Source: an uncultured Lachnospiraceae bacterium
Lineage (GTDB): Bacteria > Bacillota > Clostridia > Lachnospirales > Lachnospiraceae
Direction: 5' to 3'
Assembly (NCBI GenBank): GCA_947179245.1
Contig: CAMXBD010000004.1
Span: forward strand, 1 to 49,925
Length of the DNA stretch: 49,925 nt
The translations under genes were made by a program, and so were the position numbers. Positions 16,562 through 25,310 of this stretch are shown one piece after another (position 1 is the first letter of the stretch; the number at the start of each line of letters is the position of its first letter). Below the pieces are notes generated by a model. That model was not told the origin of the DNA. It saw nothing but the letters and a program-made list of their open reading frames with translations, and ran no database searches.

Positions 16562-17062
16562 TTATACTCCGATAAACTCTTTTATAAATCCTTTGCCATC
16601 ACCATAAAAAGTTACTTGTTCTATATCAAAAAAGAACAGCCATTTTCTCTTTAATACCATTTCACCCTCTATGGTTCCAACATGCACTATATCATCCCCT
16701 TTCTGGTAATCAGAAATCGGCAGCATAAGTGAAACGGTATATTCCTTCTTGATATATGTATTTACAAACAGTTCCCTAAAATCGTCATATTCTTCCAAAT
16801 GACCATATGAGCCACTACTGGTAAACGTTTGCACTTTTACCATATTTTCTTTAGCATTTACATATTTAATCTGCCGGTCATTTAATTTAAACACCGTATC
16901 TTCTGAAAAAAAATTGTCATATTTCTCCATATCGTGTGAATTTAAAACATTAGCGATTTTTTTTGCATAATTTCCTGCTATCCATCTGATGCAGAAAGGA
17001 TAAATAACAAAAAATAATGCACTGAGAACAATAGGAATCACTATCCTTTTAAAATAAGACAT
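16562..17062 (-). CDS. Membrane-anchored protein with NTF2-like outer part
   Basis: 166 residues from the ATG at 17062, chosen because GGAGGTG lies 9 bases upstream; a longer frame to 17140 overlaps the upstream flavoprotein gene. One N-terminal membrane helix (IVIPIVLSALFFVIYPFC, about residues 6-24) is followed by an outside domain of about 140 residues beginning KKIANVLNSHDMEKYDNFF, which has the start of an NTF2/SnoaL-like cone fold. No catalytic motif. It starts 8 bp after the flavodoxin-type gene and is probably co-expressed with it. Not recognised as a named family. Confidence 0.7.
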   Translation of the reverse strand: MSYFKRIVIPIVLSALFFVIYPFCIRWIAGNYAKKIANVLNSHDMEKYDNFFSEDTVFKLNDRQIKYVNAKENMVKVQTFTSSGSYGHLEEYDDFRELFVNTYIKKEYTVSLMLPISDYQKGDDIVHVGTIEGEMVLKRKWLFFFDIEQVTFYGDGKGFIKEFIGV

Positions 17063-17070
17063 ATCAAATC

Positions 17071-17760
17071 TCACCTCCAAGGTCTTTTCTTCCCCGTCCA
17101 TCCTTTCTCTTGCCAATACTTCCGGTCTGCCTCGTTCCATCCTGCTTTCTGCGCCAGACGCATAATGGAAAAGAAGGCTCTCGTCTTAACAGACGGTTTA
17201 ACTCTGCCGCAATTTTTCCTAATCCTGTGCGCCAGTACCGTAGTCTTTCTCTCCACGCCTTTTTTGATCTTATTATTTACACGCTCCCATGCTACTTCCC
17301 GCACGGCTACTCCATACTTATATGTCTTTGCCACACCCCAGAAAAACATACTGTCCGCCATGTCTTTATTCGTGCTTTTCATACCCGCACCGGCAGCCGT
17401 GGAGACACATACTGCCTGCTTGCGGAACATCTTTTCCTCCGGACGGTGCACCATCCACCGATAGCCATAATGATCTAAGAATGCTTTCATTGCCCCTGTC
17501 GCATGATACACATACACAGGGCTTGCCAGAATTATGACATCAGCGTCATCTAAAGCTTTTGTGATTGGATTCAGCTTTTCATAATGCGGGCATAGTGTTT
17601 CCGACTTCTCAAAACAAGAAGTGCACCCAACACAAAAAGAACCGAAGTCCCTCGGTAAGAAGAATTCGGTAACTTTTCCCTGTAACTTTTTAGCAAGTAA
17701 TCTTGCAATATGGTATGTAGACCCTTTATGGTTCTGTCCGTGGATAATAACGATATTCAT
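17071..17760 (-). CDS. Flavodoxin-family NAD(P)H-dependent oxidoreductase
   Basis: 229 residues from ATG 17760, which has AAAGGA 9 bases upstream; the frame extends further only through unsupported sequence. The flavodoxin-like fold starts with the FMN phosphate loop IHGQNHKGSTYHIA. Next is a CxxC pair in FCVGCTSCFEKSETLCPHY, as in iron-sulfur-flavoprotein-like and multimeric flavodoxin reductases, then ADVIILASPVYVYHATGAMKAFLDH. FMN-dependent redox enzyme; the substrate cannot be inferred. The C-terminal 60 residues are basic and variable. The next gene follows after 8 bp. Confidence 0.85.
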   Translation of the reverse strand: MNIVIIHGQNHKGSTYHIARLLAKKLQGKVTEFFLPRDFGSFCVGCTSCFEKSETLCPHYEKLNPITKALDDADVIILASPVYVYHATGAMKAFLDHYGYRWMVHRPEEKMFRKQAVCVSTAAGAGMKSTNKDMADSMFFWGVAKTYKYGVAVREVAWERVNNKIKKGVERKTTVLAHRIRKNCGRVKPSVKTRAFFSIMRLAQKAGWNEADRKYWQEKGWTGKKRPWR

Positions 17761-17815
17761 TTTTGTGGTTCCTTTCCTGCAAACCAAATCTATGTGATAA
17801 TGTATGCTGCTTCCC

Positions 17816-18328
17816 TCAATAATAATTCGGCATCGGCTCCTCCGGATACTCTCCCAGCATATTGAGCACATAAGGCCATTTGCCCGCATCCTCTATAATA
17901 AATCCGTAAATCACACCCATATGACGGTGCCAATGTCTGAACTGCCCCAAAATCAGACGAAATCTGCTCATATCACAGTTTTCGGGATTCTCAGAAAGCT
18001 CGTCATCCTTTAATTTCACAATATAATTTTGTATCTTATCGCGAATCTGAAAAAAATATCCTTCCAGCTGTTCTCTGCTAAGATATTCTTCTTCTGGTAT
18101 GACATTCAAGTTGGCTAAATTATCTGTGTGAAAAGGCGGGTCTTGATATGAGCCGTCGCACGGATTGATATACCATCTGTCCATAGAATATAACGTATGA
18201 TACAGAAATTTCCACATAGGAATCCCGTCATACCGTTTCACCCATAGTTCGTCCGGAATACATTTTATGAGATTTTCCGTTTCCCACAGTGCCCTGTCTG
18301 TCAGGTATCTGATATCATCGCATAGCAT
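17816..18328 (-). CDS. DinB family protein
   Basis: 170 residues. The expected metal-site histidines are in KFLYHTLYSMDRW (near residue 45) and FRHWHRHMGVIYGFI (near 132-145), matching the DinB/YfiT-like four-helix superfamily. Second DinB-like gene of the window after 10865-11524; the two are not obvious copies. Separate from its neighbours by 38-55 bp on the same strand. Function in this organism is unknown; the superfamily includes metal-dependent thiol transferases. Confidence 0.75.
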   Translation of the reverse strand: MLCDDIRYLTDRALWETENLIKCIPDELWVKRYDGIPMWKFLYHTLYSMDRWYINPCDGSYQDPPFHTDNLANLNVIPEEEYLSREQLEGYFFQIRDKIQNYIVKLKDDELSENPENCDMSRFRLILGQFRHWHRHMGVIYGFIIEDAGKWPYVLNMLGEYPEEPMPNYY

Positions 18329-18366
18329 TTTTGATTCTCCTTATATCATAGATTCAAAGTTATCCA

Positions 18367-18855
18367 TTACTTCATTATCATATCCCCAACCATCTTCCAA
18401 GCCTCCACCAGCCTCTCCAGAGAATACCCCGCATTTGCCGGACTCGTTGACGGCAGGAGCAATGCTTCCCGCCCGTTCACCGGGAAAATATATTTCTGAT
18501 ACAACTGATGTGCCTTACCTCCGTTCGTATAGATTGCCCGTATGTCCGCATGTGATAAAATACACGACAGATCATTCGGAACCACATCACGGATACTCGC
18601 ATCCGACGAACCTGTAATCTCACAACTTGCGATTACGTCCCACACCGCAATATGATGGGTAATCAGCATCGCCCGTTTTTCTTCTATACTTGCCGGCACC
18701 GCACAGCCAAGCACCTGCGCCAAAACCCGCCAGAAGCGATTCTGCTTATGCCCGTAGAAAAACTGTTGTTCCCGCGACTTCACAGAGGGGAAGCTGCCCA
18801 GTATCAGAATTTTGGATTCACTGTCGTAGACAGGCGGAATAGGGTGATTTAACAT
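18367..18855 (-). CDS. DNA-deoxyinosine glycosylase (UDG superfamily, family 6)
   Basis: 162 residues, the usual short length. Motif LGSFPSVKSRE (residues 19-29), the following FFYGHKQNRFW, and the C-terminal LLLPSTSPAN are those of the hypoxanthine-DNA glycosylase branch of the uracil-DNA glycosylase superfamily. It removes hypoxanthine, formed by adenine deamination, from DNA in base-excision repair. Start ATG with GGAGGAGAA about 8 bases upstream. Stands alone. Confidence 0.9.
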   Translation of the reverse strand: MLNHPIPPVYDSESKILILGSFPSVKSREQQFFYGHKQNRFWRVLAQVLGCAVPASIEEKRAMLITHHIAVWDVIASCEITGSSDASIRDVVPNDLSCILSHADIRAIYTNGGKAHQLYQKYIFPVNGREALLLPSTSPANAGYSLERLVEAWKMVGDMIMK

Positions 18856-18923
18856 GATAAAATTCTCCTCCGTCTATTGTTATCATATAGTATCTAACGG
18901 CATCACCGATGGGATTTTTATCT

Positions 18924-19154
18924 CTATATTTCTGCCTGAATTAAGCGCTCGAAATTCCTTTCATCTTGAAAAATACCATAAACATACGCTGAACTTTCAA
19001 GATATAAACCCGTCTCAATATCTGTAAGCTTATCAAAAGTTTGTGAATTATAAAATAGCTGCATTGCCTTATCATATTCAATATTTAAGTCCATAACTAT
19101 ATACTCAGTAATATCCTGAATATGGTATTCAACGAGCTGCTCCTGCTTCGTCAT
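18924..19154 (-). CDS. Small acidic helical protein, third gene of the DUF3990 unit
   Basis: 76 residues from ATG 19154, overlapping the DUF3990 gene by 26 bp; a TTG four codons earlier is in frame but unneeded. Sequence starts MTKQEQLVEYHIQDITEYIV and ends FERLIQAEI. It has the size and rhythm of DUF3791-like proteins (helix, then a conserved YDKAMQLFYNSQTFDKL segment, then a Y-rich helix). It is the last gene of the four-gene operon. An immunity or antitoxin role for the ADP-ribosyltransferase-like neighbour is likely but not shown. Confidence 0.7.
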   Translation of the reverse strand: MTKQEQLVEYHIQDITEYIVMDLNIEYDKAMQLFYNSQTFDKLTDIETGLYLESSAYVYGIFQDERNFERLIQAEI

Positions 19155-19659
19155 GATAAACACCAACTTTCTTCAAAAATTTTATAGCTTTTTCTGTGTG
19201 AAACGAATATTGACTCGTTGTTTCTCTATAAGTCATTCCATTTATTAAAGTATCTAACGAAATCATGTTATTCTGATATTGATGAAACAGTACAGTCATA
19301 TCGTCATCTGCAATCGGACCGGATACAATATCATATTTACAATCAAAATTGCAATCTTTACTTTTAAAATCCGTAAAATATTTATTGCGGTTGTTCATTA
19401 CAAATAATGCCCAGCCTTTTGATGGTATCTTGCCAAAATTTCTAATATTCAGCTCCTTGCTCTCTAACAAATCATCCGATATTTCATAAATATTTACAAA
19501 CGGTGTTCCTCCATAAATTTTTGCAACACGTTTTGACATCTTTTGTGCCTGTTCAAGCAGTTCAGTAGTATAGAATCCTCTCCCAAAGTCCTTATAAGGA
19601 CGACACAACGCCATGTCAATAGACTGTATATCAAGATTTGTACCATGATACAAAATCAT
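19129..19659 (-). CDS. DUF3990 protein, ADP-ribosyltransferase-like
   Basis: 176 residues. The opening MILYHGTNLDIQSID, the block DFGRGFYTTELLEQAQKMSKR and a middle conserved W-A-x-F-x-x-x-N-R block are those of DUF3990, whose fold is thought to be related to ADP-ribosyltransferases (YHGT as first NAD-binding strand). Likely a cytoplasmic modifying enzyme or toxin. The start overlaps the upstream DUF3791 stop as ATGA, with GGAGGG 9 bases upstream. A longer frame to 19686 is not needed. The flanking small genes on both sides overlap it, so all three are translationally coupled. Confidence 0.82.
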   Translation of the reverse strand: MILYHGTNLDIQSIDMALCRPYKDFGRGFYTTELLEQAQKMSKRVAKIYGGTPFVNIYEISDDLLESKELNIRNFGKIPSKGWALFVMNNRNKYFTDFKSKDCNFDCKYDIVSGPIADDDMTVLFHQYQNNMISLDTLINGMTYRETTSQYSFHTEKAIKFLKKVGVYHDEAGAAR

Positions 19660-19877
19660 GTAAGCATCCCTCCATTTTTTCTGCAAATCATCATCATATC
19701 ATCAAGTACGTCCTCCAGTGACAATGTATGCTCAATATCATAATTTTCTTTCAAAAATTCTATCGCTTTATACTGAAAAAGATACTGGAATGCCTCTTTC
19801 ATTTTCAGATTATGCCTATGCGCAAATTCGTTGACGCAAACAACAGCATAATTTATTTGTTTTCTCTCTTCACTCAT
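19656..19877 (-). CDS. DUF3791 protein
   Basis: 73 residues, helical. VVCVNEFAHRHNLKMKEAF, then FQYKAIEFLKENYDIEHTLS and VLDDMMMICRKNGG are the DUF3791 pattern. DUF3791 genes commonly precede DUF3990 genes in Firmicutes, as here, with a 4-base stop/start overlap. A role as small partner or antitoxin is inferred from that pairing. Ribosome site AAAGGGGG just upstream. It lies 33 bp after the RHH regulator gene. Confidence 0.82.
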   Translation of the reverse strand: MSEERKQINYAVVCVNEFAHRHNLKMKEAFQYLFQYKAIEFLKENYDIEHTLSLEDVLDDMMMICRKNGGMLT

Positions 19878-19910
19878 ATATACCCCCTTTTAAGGCTTTA
19901 AAACGATACC

Positions 19911-20270
19911 TTACTTCACAATGTACTGTGCATGACGACCATAATCAGCCATATCATGGAACTCAATTTTATTCGGACACTCTTCTTGAATATAACTGAA
20001 AAACTGCTTTCCAAATACACCTGCTATGCCTCTTTCGATGGTCCATTCATCACCATATAGTTCCGGCAAGGTAAATAAAGAACCCGGCATATATTCTCCA
20101 CTATCGCATTTTTTCATGACACGCTTTACAGCTTCTGCTGGTGTAAATATCGTCTTTAAGTTAAATAAACGATTCCTGACGCAATCCTGTATGGACACTC
20201 CGTCCTGCTTTGCCATTTCTTTCAGCTTTTCATAGTATTCCTCGCTCAATGCAAATGTAATTTTAGGCAT
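19911..20270 (-). CDS. Ribbon-helix-helix regulator with DUF1413 domain
   Basis: 119 residues. The N-terminus (PKITFALSEEYYEKLKEMAKQDGVSIQDCVRN) is a ribbon-helix-helix DNA-binding domain. The C-terminus (about 60-119: MPGSLFTLPELYGDEWTIERG, then GIAGVFGKQFFSYIQ) is DUF1413. First gene of an operon with DUF3791 and DUF3990. Two 16-bp palindromes in its own promoter are good candidates for its binding sites, so autoregulation as in RHH antitoxins is likely. Strong ribosome site GAGGAGG 5 bases upstream. Confidence 0.85.
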   Translation of the reverse strand: MPKITFALSEEYYEKLKEMAKQDGVSIQDCVRNRLFNLKTIFTPAEAVKRVMKKCDSGEYMPGSLFTLPELYGDEWTIERGIAGVFGKQFFSYIQEECPNKIEFHDMADYGRHAQYIVK

Positions 20271-20304
20271 ATATACCTCCTCATATATCTACACAAACAC
20301 ATCG

Positions 20305-20365
20305 TTGACATGCAGTCTACTGCATATATTGTATCCAATATATCATGCAGTAGACTGCATGTCAA
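20305..20365 (-). promoter_or_regulatory. Promoter with double palindromic operator of the RHH/DUF3990 operon
   Basis: A near-perfect 61-bp palindrome. Each half holds ATGCAGTCTACTGCAT, itself a palindrome (20310-20325, and its complement form 20345-20360). On the minus strand TTGACA (20360-20365), 17 bp and TATATT (20337-20342) form a strong promoter whose spacer is exactly one operator copy; the second copy lies just after the start point. Fits repression by an RHH dimer of dimers. Confidence 0.85.
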
Positions 20366-20432
20366 TATACATTTTATCCCATGCATTCATATCCATATTT
20401 AGAAAGATTCTTTTTCAGCTGATAACGCCCTT

Positions 20433-22715
20433 TCACTCCCCAACCGAACTCTTAAACAGTATCCACGTACTGATAAAATAGCACAACAGTAACAATACAA
20501 GAACCCCTCCGGTCACCAGAATCTGCATCATCAACGTTCCAAATCCGATATACGCCGAAATCTGTGCAGATACCGATTGTATAAAATATGTCGCAATAAC
20601 TGCCGAAACAAGAATTGCCACAATAACAGGAAGCCCGAACCATACTCCTAACTGCTTCAATATAAGATGTTCGACATCCTTTTCCTCAACGCCCAATTTC
20701 CGCAGTACAGCGAAGCGGTATCGGTAATGTCCGGCATCCAAAAGCTGCTGTAAAGAAAGTATCGTAAGACAGATAACCATCAGTATAACTGCGCCATACA
20801 GCATGACCGCCTGTAAAACAAACATATCCGCCTTTGTCCGGTTAATCTGCAATGTGCTCAAGCCGATTCCATAAGCGACGCCGCTCTCTGTATTTTCTGG
20901 ATAGACTGACACAAAAAGCTCTTCAAGTTCATATGCTTTTTCATAAGAAATCTTATCCGTCGTAATGATATACCGATTCCGCATGACCGGAAGCAATTTC
21001 CGGCAGACACTGTCAGGAAATACAAGCACGGCATCCGTGTAGGAATTATAGAGCGTCTCACCCATCGCCTCAGTATAGCAGTTTCTTTTGGCAAGAGTTA
21101 ACTTGCCGGCATCTGTTGAAATTTCCCCATGCGTCTTAAGGAAATCATCCCGCTCATCTTCGGTGGCAATGGTCTGCCACTGCGTCGTAAATTCATTTTC
21201 TTCCAAAGAAATCTGTTCATAGCCCAGCATCTGCCTGATCACATTGTAATCGCTCAATGATATTGCCACCACAGGGAAATCATATTTGATCCGCTTATGA
21301 AAATCCTCGCTTCTTGGCAGGTATAAGTCAAACGTAATATCATAAGCCGTTTCCACGCCATTTTCTGCCAGATAATCCGCTACAAATTCATAATCATCCC
21401 GCGGGAGATTTTCCTCCTCATACACATTGTTGTAGCGTGAAAAGATTTGCACATCATACTTTGAACGCACATCCAGATATCCCCCAGCCCATCCAATCAA
21501 CACGGGAGCTATCATAAACAGAAATATCGCCATTGCTAACGTTGCACAGATTAACGTCATGGTCTTGTTCGTCGTGGACAGTTTCGTTGTAATCTGCCCG
21601 TAAAAGAACAAATTCTGACCGTGGTATCTGTGTTCCGGTGACTTTTCTTTCCATGCAATAATAAAACTGTTTGCCAGATAAATCACCGCACAGATCAGGA
21701 AAAGCAGGTCAACCAGAACGGACATCATATATTGATTATTGATACCGGTCCCAAAGGATAAGTAATATTTATTCTGCATTCCCGGCATACTCGCCGCACA
21801 AAAAGCATTCAGTATGGAACAGACAAGCAGTCCGGTAATCAGCGTAGAAAAGCTATTTTTTTGTCCATCTGTTCCGCTGCCTGCCTGATTTGCGACCGCC
21901 TGCTTATGATCGCACTTCTTCCTGCCAGCCCATATTGCAATAAGCCATCCAACAGACCAGAGAAGCATCGCCGCCGGAAGCAGGATATTTCCCCAAAACA
22001 TGATATGCACAGGAATCGCAAAGCGTCTGTCAAAATAGTAATACATTGTCTGGATTCCATTCGCAAGCATTCCAGCTGCGGACAATTCATACAGTATGAT
22101 GACGGTTGGCATCCAGCGGCTTTTCTTTAATGAAGGCTCGTTCTTTTTATCCGCAGAAAGCATATCGATAATCTTGATTTTCCTGACCGTGCGAAGATTA
22201 AATAACCCGACAACAATAAAACTCAGCACGAAAAATCCAATCGTAAGAAGCACCGTATCCGGGAACAGCGTCCACGATATACGATAACTTTTCTCATAAG
22301 AAGTCAGCACCATTGCCGTAATAAATTGTGAGCCAAATACACCGAAAAATATTCCTGCTGCAATGGCACAAATCCCCATAATGAATGTCTCCGCAAAGAA
22401 AATCCTGCCTATTGTCTTCTGTTCCATTCCCATTACAGCCTGCAGTGCAAATTCTTTCTGTCTGCTCCTAAGCATATAATGATTGACATACCGTATCAAA
22501 AACAGCAGCAGCAGTGTGACCGCACAGATTGCATATTTCATGCCTCTGCCCAATATTCTGAAATTGTATTCACTGCCTACATCCGGATGATAATATCTGC
22601 TGGATATGGACAAAAAAGAGTAAAACAGCGTAACACAGATGGTCATGGTCACAAGATAGACCAGATATTCTTTTACAGACCGTTTCGCATTCTTAAGAAC
22701 AAGTTTAGCATACAT
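20433..22715 (-). CDS. BceB-type ABC transporter permease
   Basis: 760 residues. Ten predicted helices: an FtsX core near residues 50-160 (FALQAVMGMEQKTIGRIF), a middle group, a large outside domain (about 430-640), and a C-terminal FtsX core (FAVLRKLGVEEKDVEHLI). This is the layout of BceB-like permeases, which sense cell-wall-active peptides and free their lipid targets together with a Bce-type kinase. ATG at 22715 has GGAGGAGGG 7 bases upstream and overlaps the ATPase stop by 11 bp; the longer frame to 22733 lacks a ribosome site. Confidence 0.9.
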   Translation of the reverse strand: MYAKLVLKNAKRSVKEYLVYLVTMTICVTLFYSFLSISSRYYHPDVGSEYNFRILGRGMKYAICAVTLLLLFLIRYVNHYMLRSRQKEFALQAVMGMEQKTIGRIFFAETFIMGICAIAAGIFFGVFGSQFITAMVLTSYEKSYRISWTLFPDTVLLTIGFFVLSFIVVGLFNLRTVRKIKIIDMLSADKKNEPSLKKSRWMPTVIILYELSAAGMLANGIQTMYYYFDRRFAIPVHIMFWGNILLPAAMLLWSVGWLIAIWAGRKKCDHKQAVANQAGSGTDGQKNSFSTLITGLLVCSILNAFCAASMPGMQNKYYLSFGTGINNQYMMSVLVDLLFLICAVIYLANSFIIAWKEKSPEHRYHGQNLFFYGQITTKLSTTNKTMTLICATLAMAIFLFMIAPVLIGWAGGYLDVRSKYDVQIFSRYNNVYEEENLPRDDYEFVADYLAENGVETAYDITFDLYLPRSEDFHKRIKYDFPVVAISLSDYNVIRQMLGYEQISLEENEFTTQWQTIATEDERDDFLKTHGEISTDAGKLTLAKRNCYTEAMGETLYNSYTDAVLVFPDSVCRKLLPVMRNRYIITTDKISYEKAYELEELFVSVYPENTESGVAYGIGLSTLQINRTKADMFVLQAVMLYGAVILMVICLTILSLQQLLDAGHYRYRFAVLRKLGVEEKDVEHLILKQLGVWFGLPVIVAILVSAVIATYFIQSVSAQISAYIGFGTLMMQILVTGGVLVLLLLCYFISTWILFKSSVGE

Positions 22716-23472
22716 GGCTCTGCCCTCCTCCAATCATAGTAAGAACATTTATGATTTTGTCGAAAAAGGCGCCTCTGCTGTCACTGCCCTTATACAATTC
22801 TGTGAAAATTTCCCCGTCCTGCAAAAACAAAATACGACTGGCATAGCTTGCAGTGAAGGCATCATGTGTGACCATAATGATCGTCGCACCAAGCTGTTCA
22901 TTGATTCTCTGCATGGTAGAAAGCAACATTTGGGCGGAGTGGCTGTCTAACGCTCCGGTAGGCTCATCCGCCAAAAGCAGTTTCGGATTGTTAATCAATG
23001 CCCTCGCACAGGCACAGCGCTGTTTCTGACCACCCGAAACCTGATAAGGATATTTATTCAAAATATCACTGATATTCAGCCGTCTAGCCATTTCCAGAAT
23101 ACGCTCTTCCACTTCTTTTGCCGGTACCTTATTGATTGCCAGCGCTAAAGCAATATTTTCAGAAATGGTCAGCGTGTCCAGAAGATTGAAATCCTGAAAC
23201 ACAAAGCCCAGATTCTCCCTGCGAAACCGCGCAAGCAGCTTCGGGTTCATTTCTGTTATATCGGTCCCTTCCAGCCGGATATGCCCCGCGCTCACGGTAT
23301 CAATTGTAGAGATGCAGTTGAGCAGGGTCGTCTTCCCGGAACCGGAAGCCCCCATAACGCCGAGAAATTCACCTCCCTCTACCTCAAAACTGATATCTTT
23401 AACCGCTTTTGTGATATTCCCCTCATTGCCGTAATATTTCTGAATTTGTTCCAATTCTAAGATCGTACTCAT
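22705..23472 (-). CDS. BceA-type ABC transporter ATP-binding protein
   Basis: 255 residues. Walker A GASGSGKTT, Q-loop FVFQDFNLLD, signature VSGGQKQR, Walker B LLLADEPTGALD and ITHD-type switch (MVTHDAF). The N-terminal LEQIQKYYGNEGNITKAVKDISFEV and the FQDFNLLDTLT stretch are typical of BceA/YxdL/VraD ATPases. It powers the permease downstream. Its promoter region, between the kinase stop and this start, holds three TTCTTAC sites for the partner response regulator. Confidence 0.92.
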   Translation of the reverse strand: MSTILELEQIQKYYGNEGNITKAVKDISFEVEGGEFLGVMGASGSGKTTLLNCISTIDTVSAGHIRLEGTDITEMNPKLLARFRRENLGFVFQDFNLLDTLTISENIALALAINKVPAKEVEERILEMARRLNISDILNKYPYQVSGGQKQRCACARALINNPKLLLADEPTGALDSHSAQMLLSTMQRINEQLGATIIMVTHDAFTASYASRILFLQDGEIFTELYKGSDSRGAFFDKIINVLTMIGGGQSHVC

Positions 23473-23549
23473 GTGTCATAATCTCCGTTTCTGAAAAATC
23501 ATTTCTGAGTATCATTGTAATAATATAGCATGAATCTTTGTATCACATT

Positions 23550-23580
23550 TTCTTACGAAGTTCTTACAAAAACGTAAGAA
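23550..23580 (-). promoter_or_regulatory. BceR-like operator of the bceAB-type genes
   Basis: TTCTTAC at 23550-23556 and 23561-23567 and its inverse GTAAGAA at 23574-23580. The last two form an inverted pair with a 6-bp gap. Repeated half-sites with this spacing just before peptide-resistance ABC genes fit binding of the linked OmpR-family regulator. Confidence 0.55.
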
Positions 23581-23592
23581 GTGCAGAGTTTA

Positions 23593-24606
23593 TCACCCCT
23601 GCACCTCAGCTACAAAATCATTGATATGAAAAGAAAGTACGATGACCGCACCTTCCCCTTCCGAATAAGCACTCAGCCCGATTCCGAGTTTGTCGCAAAG
23701 CCGCTTGCATAAGTACAATCCTATGCCCGTGGAGCCTTGCACGGTCCGTCCGTTTTGTCCGGTAAAGCCTTTGTCAAAAATACGGGGCAGGTCGCCCTCC
23801 GGTATACCGATGCCATTATCCTCCACAGACAGCTCTATCCAATCCCCTTTTTTCACGGCGTAAAAATGCAATGCTGGCTGTTCGGTACGATACTTTACAG
23901 CATTGCCGATGATCTGGTCCAGAATAAAATGCACCCATTTTTCATCCGTATAAACATGTTCCTGAATATCGTCCACGGTTATCGCCACACTGTTTTGACG
24001 CAGAAGATGTTTATTGTCCGCAATCGCACCATGAACAACAGCTTCCAAATCAGTTTCCCGTATCAGATAATCTTTTTCCGTATGCTCACTGCGGGCATAA
24101 TAAAGAGCCTGCTCCGTATAACGGTTCATATTTTCCAGCTCTATCAAGAGTTCCCCTGTAAAATCGCAGCGGTTGTTTTCACATATCAGCTTCATAGCCG
24201 TGATGGGCGTTTTCGCCTCGTGAATCCATTGTTCAATGTATTCTTTATACTCTTTCCGTTCCTTTTCTATCCGCCCTATCTTTTCTAACATGGACTTTTC
24301 GCCCATTTTCATGATGCGATAATAGACCTGCTCCCCGGCTCTTTCGGGCACTGTCATGACTTCCGTAATCAGATACTTTTCCTCCAGCTGCTCCGTCATG
24401 TCAAGCAGCCTGTCCAGATACTTTTTTCGTGACAAGAAAACAACGATCAGATAACAGACAGCCGTAAGCACCCAGATGACTCCGATAAAAAGAATCGTCT
24501 GAATCCCAACGCCTCCCGCAGACAAAAACAGCGCAAGCGCAAGCATACCCAGCAGATTAATCAAAATCACAGGAAGTTTATTTCTCAGATATTGCTTTCC
24601 ACTCAT
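23593..24606 (-). CDS. BceS-type intramembrane-sensing histidine kinase
   Basis: 337 residues. Two N-terminal helices (about residues 12-30 and 35-55) have almost no outside loop, the mark of intramembrane-sensing kinases that read the state of a Bce transporter. HisKA motif EQWIHEAKTPITAM. The ATPase part has N box (LDQIIGNAVKY), G1 (VEDNGIGIPEGD), F box (IFDKGFTG) and G2 (STGIGLYLCKRL). Start overlaps the response-regulator stop (ATGA). Confidence 0.92.
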   Translation of the reverse strand: MSGKQYLRNKLPVILINLLGMLALALFLSAGGVGIQTILFIGVIWVLTAVCYLIVVFLSRKKYLDRLLDMTEQLEEKYLITEVMTVPERAGEQVYYRIMKMGEKSMLEKIGRIEKERKEYKEYIEQWIHEAKTPITAMKLICENNRCDFTGELLIELENMNRYTEQALYYARSEHTEKDYLIRETDLEAVVHGAIADNKHLLRQNSVAITVDDIQEHVYTDEKWVHFILDQIIGNAVKYRTEQPALHFYAVKKGDWIELSVEDNGIGIPEGDLPRIFDKGFTGQNGRTVQGSTGIGLYLCKRLCDKLGIGLSAYSEGEGAVIVLSFHINDFVAEVQG

Positions 24607-25271
24607 ATCATATACCCCTGCCTGTGTTTCGTCTTAATAAAATCCGCCAGTCCGATGCACACCAGCTTCTCCCGGATGCGGGTAACATTCACACTGAGCG
24701 CATTATCATCAACATAGAGCTGGCTGTCCCACAAATAATCAATGATGTCATTCCGTGAACAGATTTTTCCAGCATTTTTAAAAAGGTAGTAGAGGATCTT
24801 CATTTCATTTTTCGTCAGTTCTGCCCTTTGATTATCATGCTCAATATAACTGCCCTCTAAATGTAAAGCCGTTCCGTTCCAATTAAGAATTTCCTGTCCC
24901 TCGGACGGATATGCCCGCCGCAGGAGCGCAGATATTTTTGCAAGCAGAATCGCCGTATTGTAGGGCTTCGTGATAAAAGCATCCCCGCCTAACATAATGC
25001 TGTTCAGTTCATCCATATCGGTGTTACTGCTCGTCACAAAAATGACAGGTGCCTCGGAAAAGGTACGGATTTCTGAACAGATTGCAAAGCCATCGCTGCC
25101 GGGCAGCTTGATATCCAGAAGAATCAAGTGAGGTTCATAAGCTTTCACCTGCCCGATGACTGATGAAAAATCCGTGACACTTTCCACGTCGTATCCGTTT
25201 CCAATCAACAGATTTTTTAATTGCAGTTGTATTGTAACATCATCTTCGATGATTAATATTCGTTGTTTCAT
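24603..25271 (-). CDS. BceR-type response regulator
   Basis: 222 residues from ATG 25271, with GGAG 7 bases upstream; the longer frame to 25304 is unsupported. Receiver: acidic pair in IIEDDVTIQ, phospho-acceptor in LILLDIKLPGSDG, FVTSSNTD, and lysine in FITKPYNTAI. Winged-helix output: ELTKNEMKILYYLFKN, VNVTRIREKL, KHRQGYMI. OmpR family. Encoded 39 bp after a TPR-XRE regulator, ahead of kinase, ATPase and permease. Confidence 0.93.
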   Translation of the reverse strand: MKQRILIIEDDVTIQLQLKNLLIGNGYDVESVTDFSSVIGQVKAYEPHLILLDIKLPGSDGFAICSEIRTFSEAPVIFVTSSNTDMDELNSIMLGGDAFITKPYNTAILLAKISALLRRAYPSEGQEILNWNGTALHLEGSYIEHDNQRAELTKNEMKILYYLFKNAGKICSRNDIIDYLWDSQLYVDDNALSVNVTRIREKLVCIGLADFIKTKHRQGYMI

Positions 25272-25310
25272 AGCAGTTCTCCATTGGCAGTCATTGCAGA
25301 CCACTTCGTG

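Noticed and set aside
23737-24288. 183-codon plus-strand ORF
   Set aside because: Opposite the kinase catalytic domain; no independent signal.
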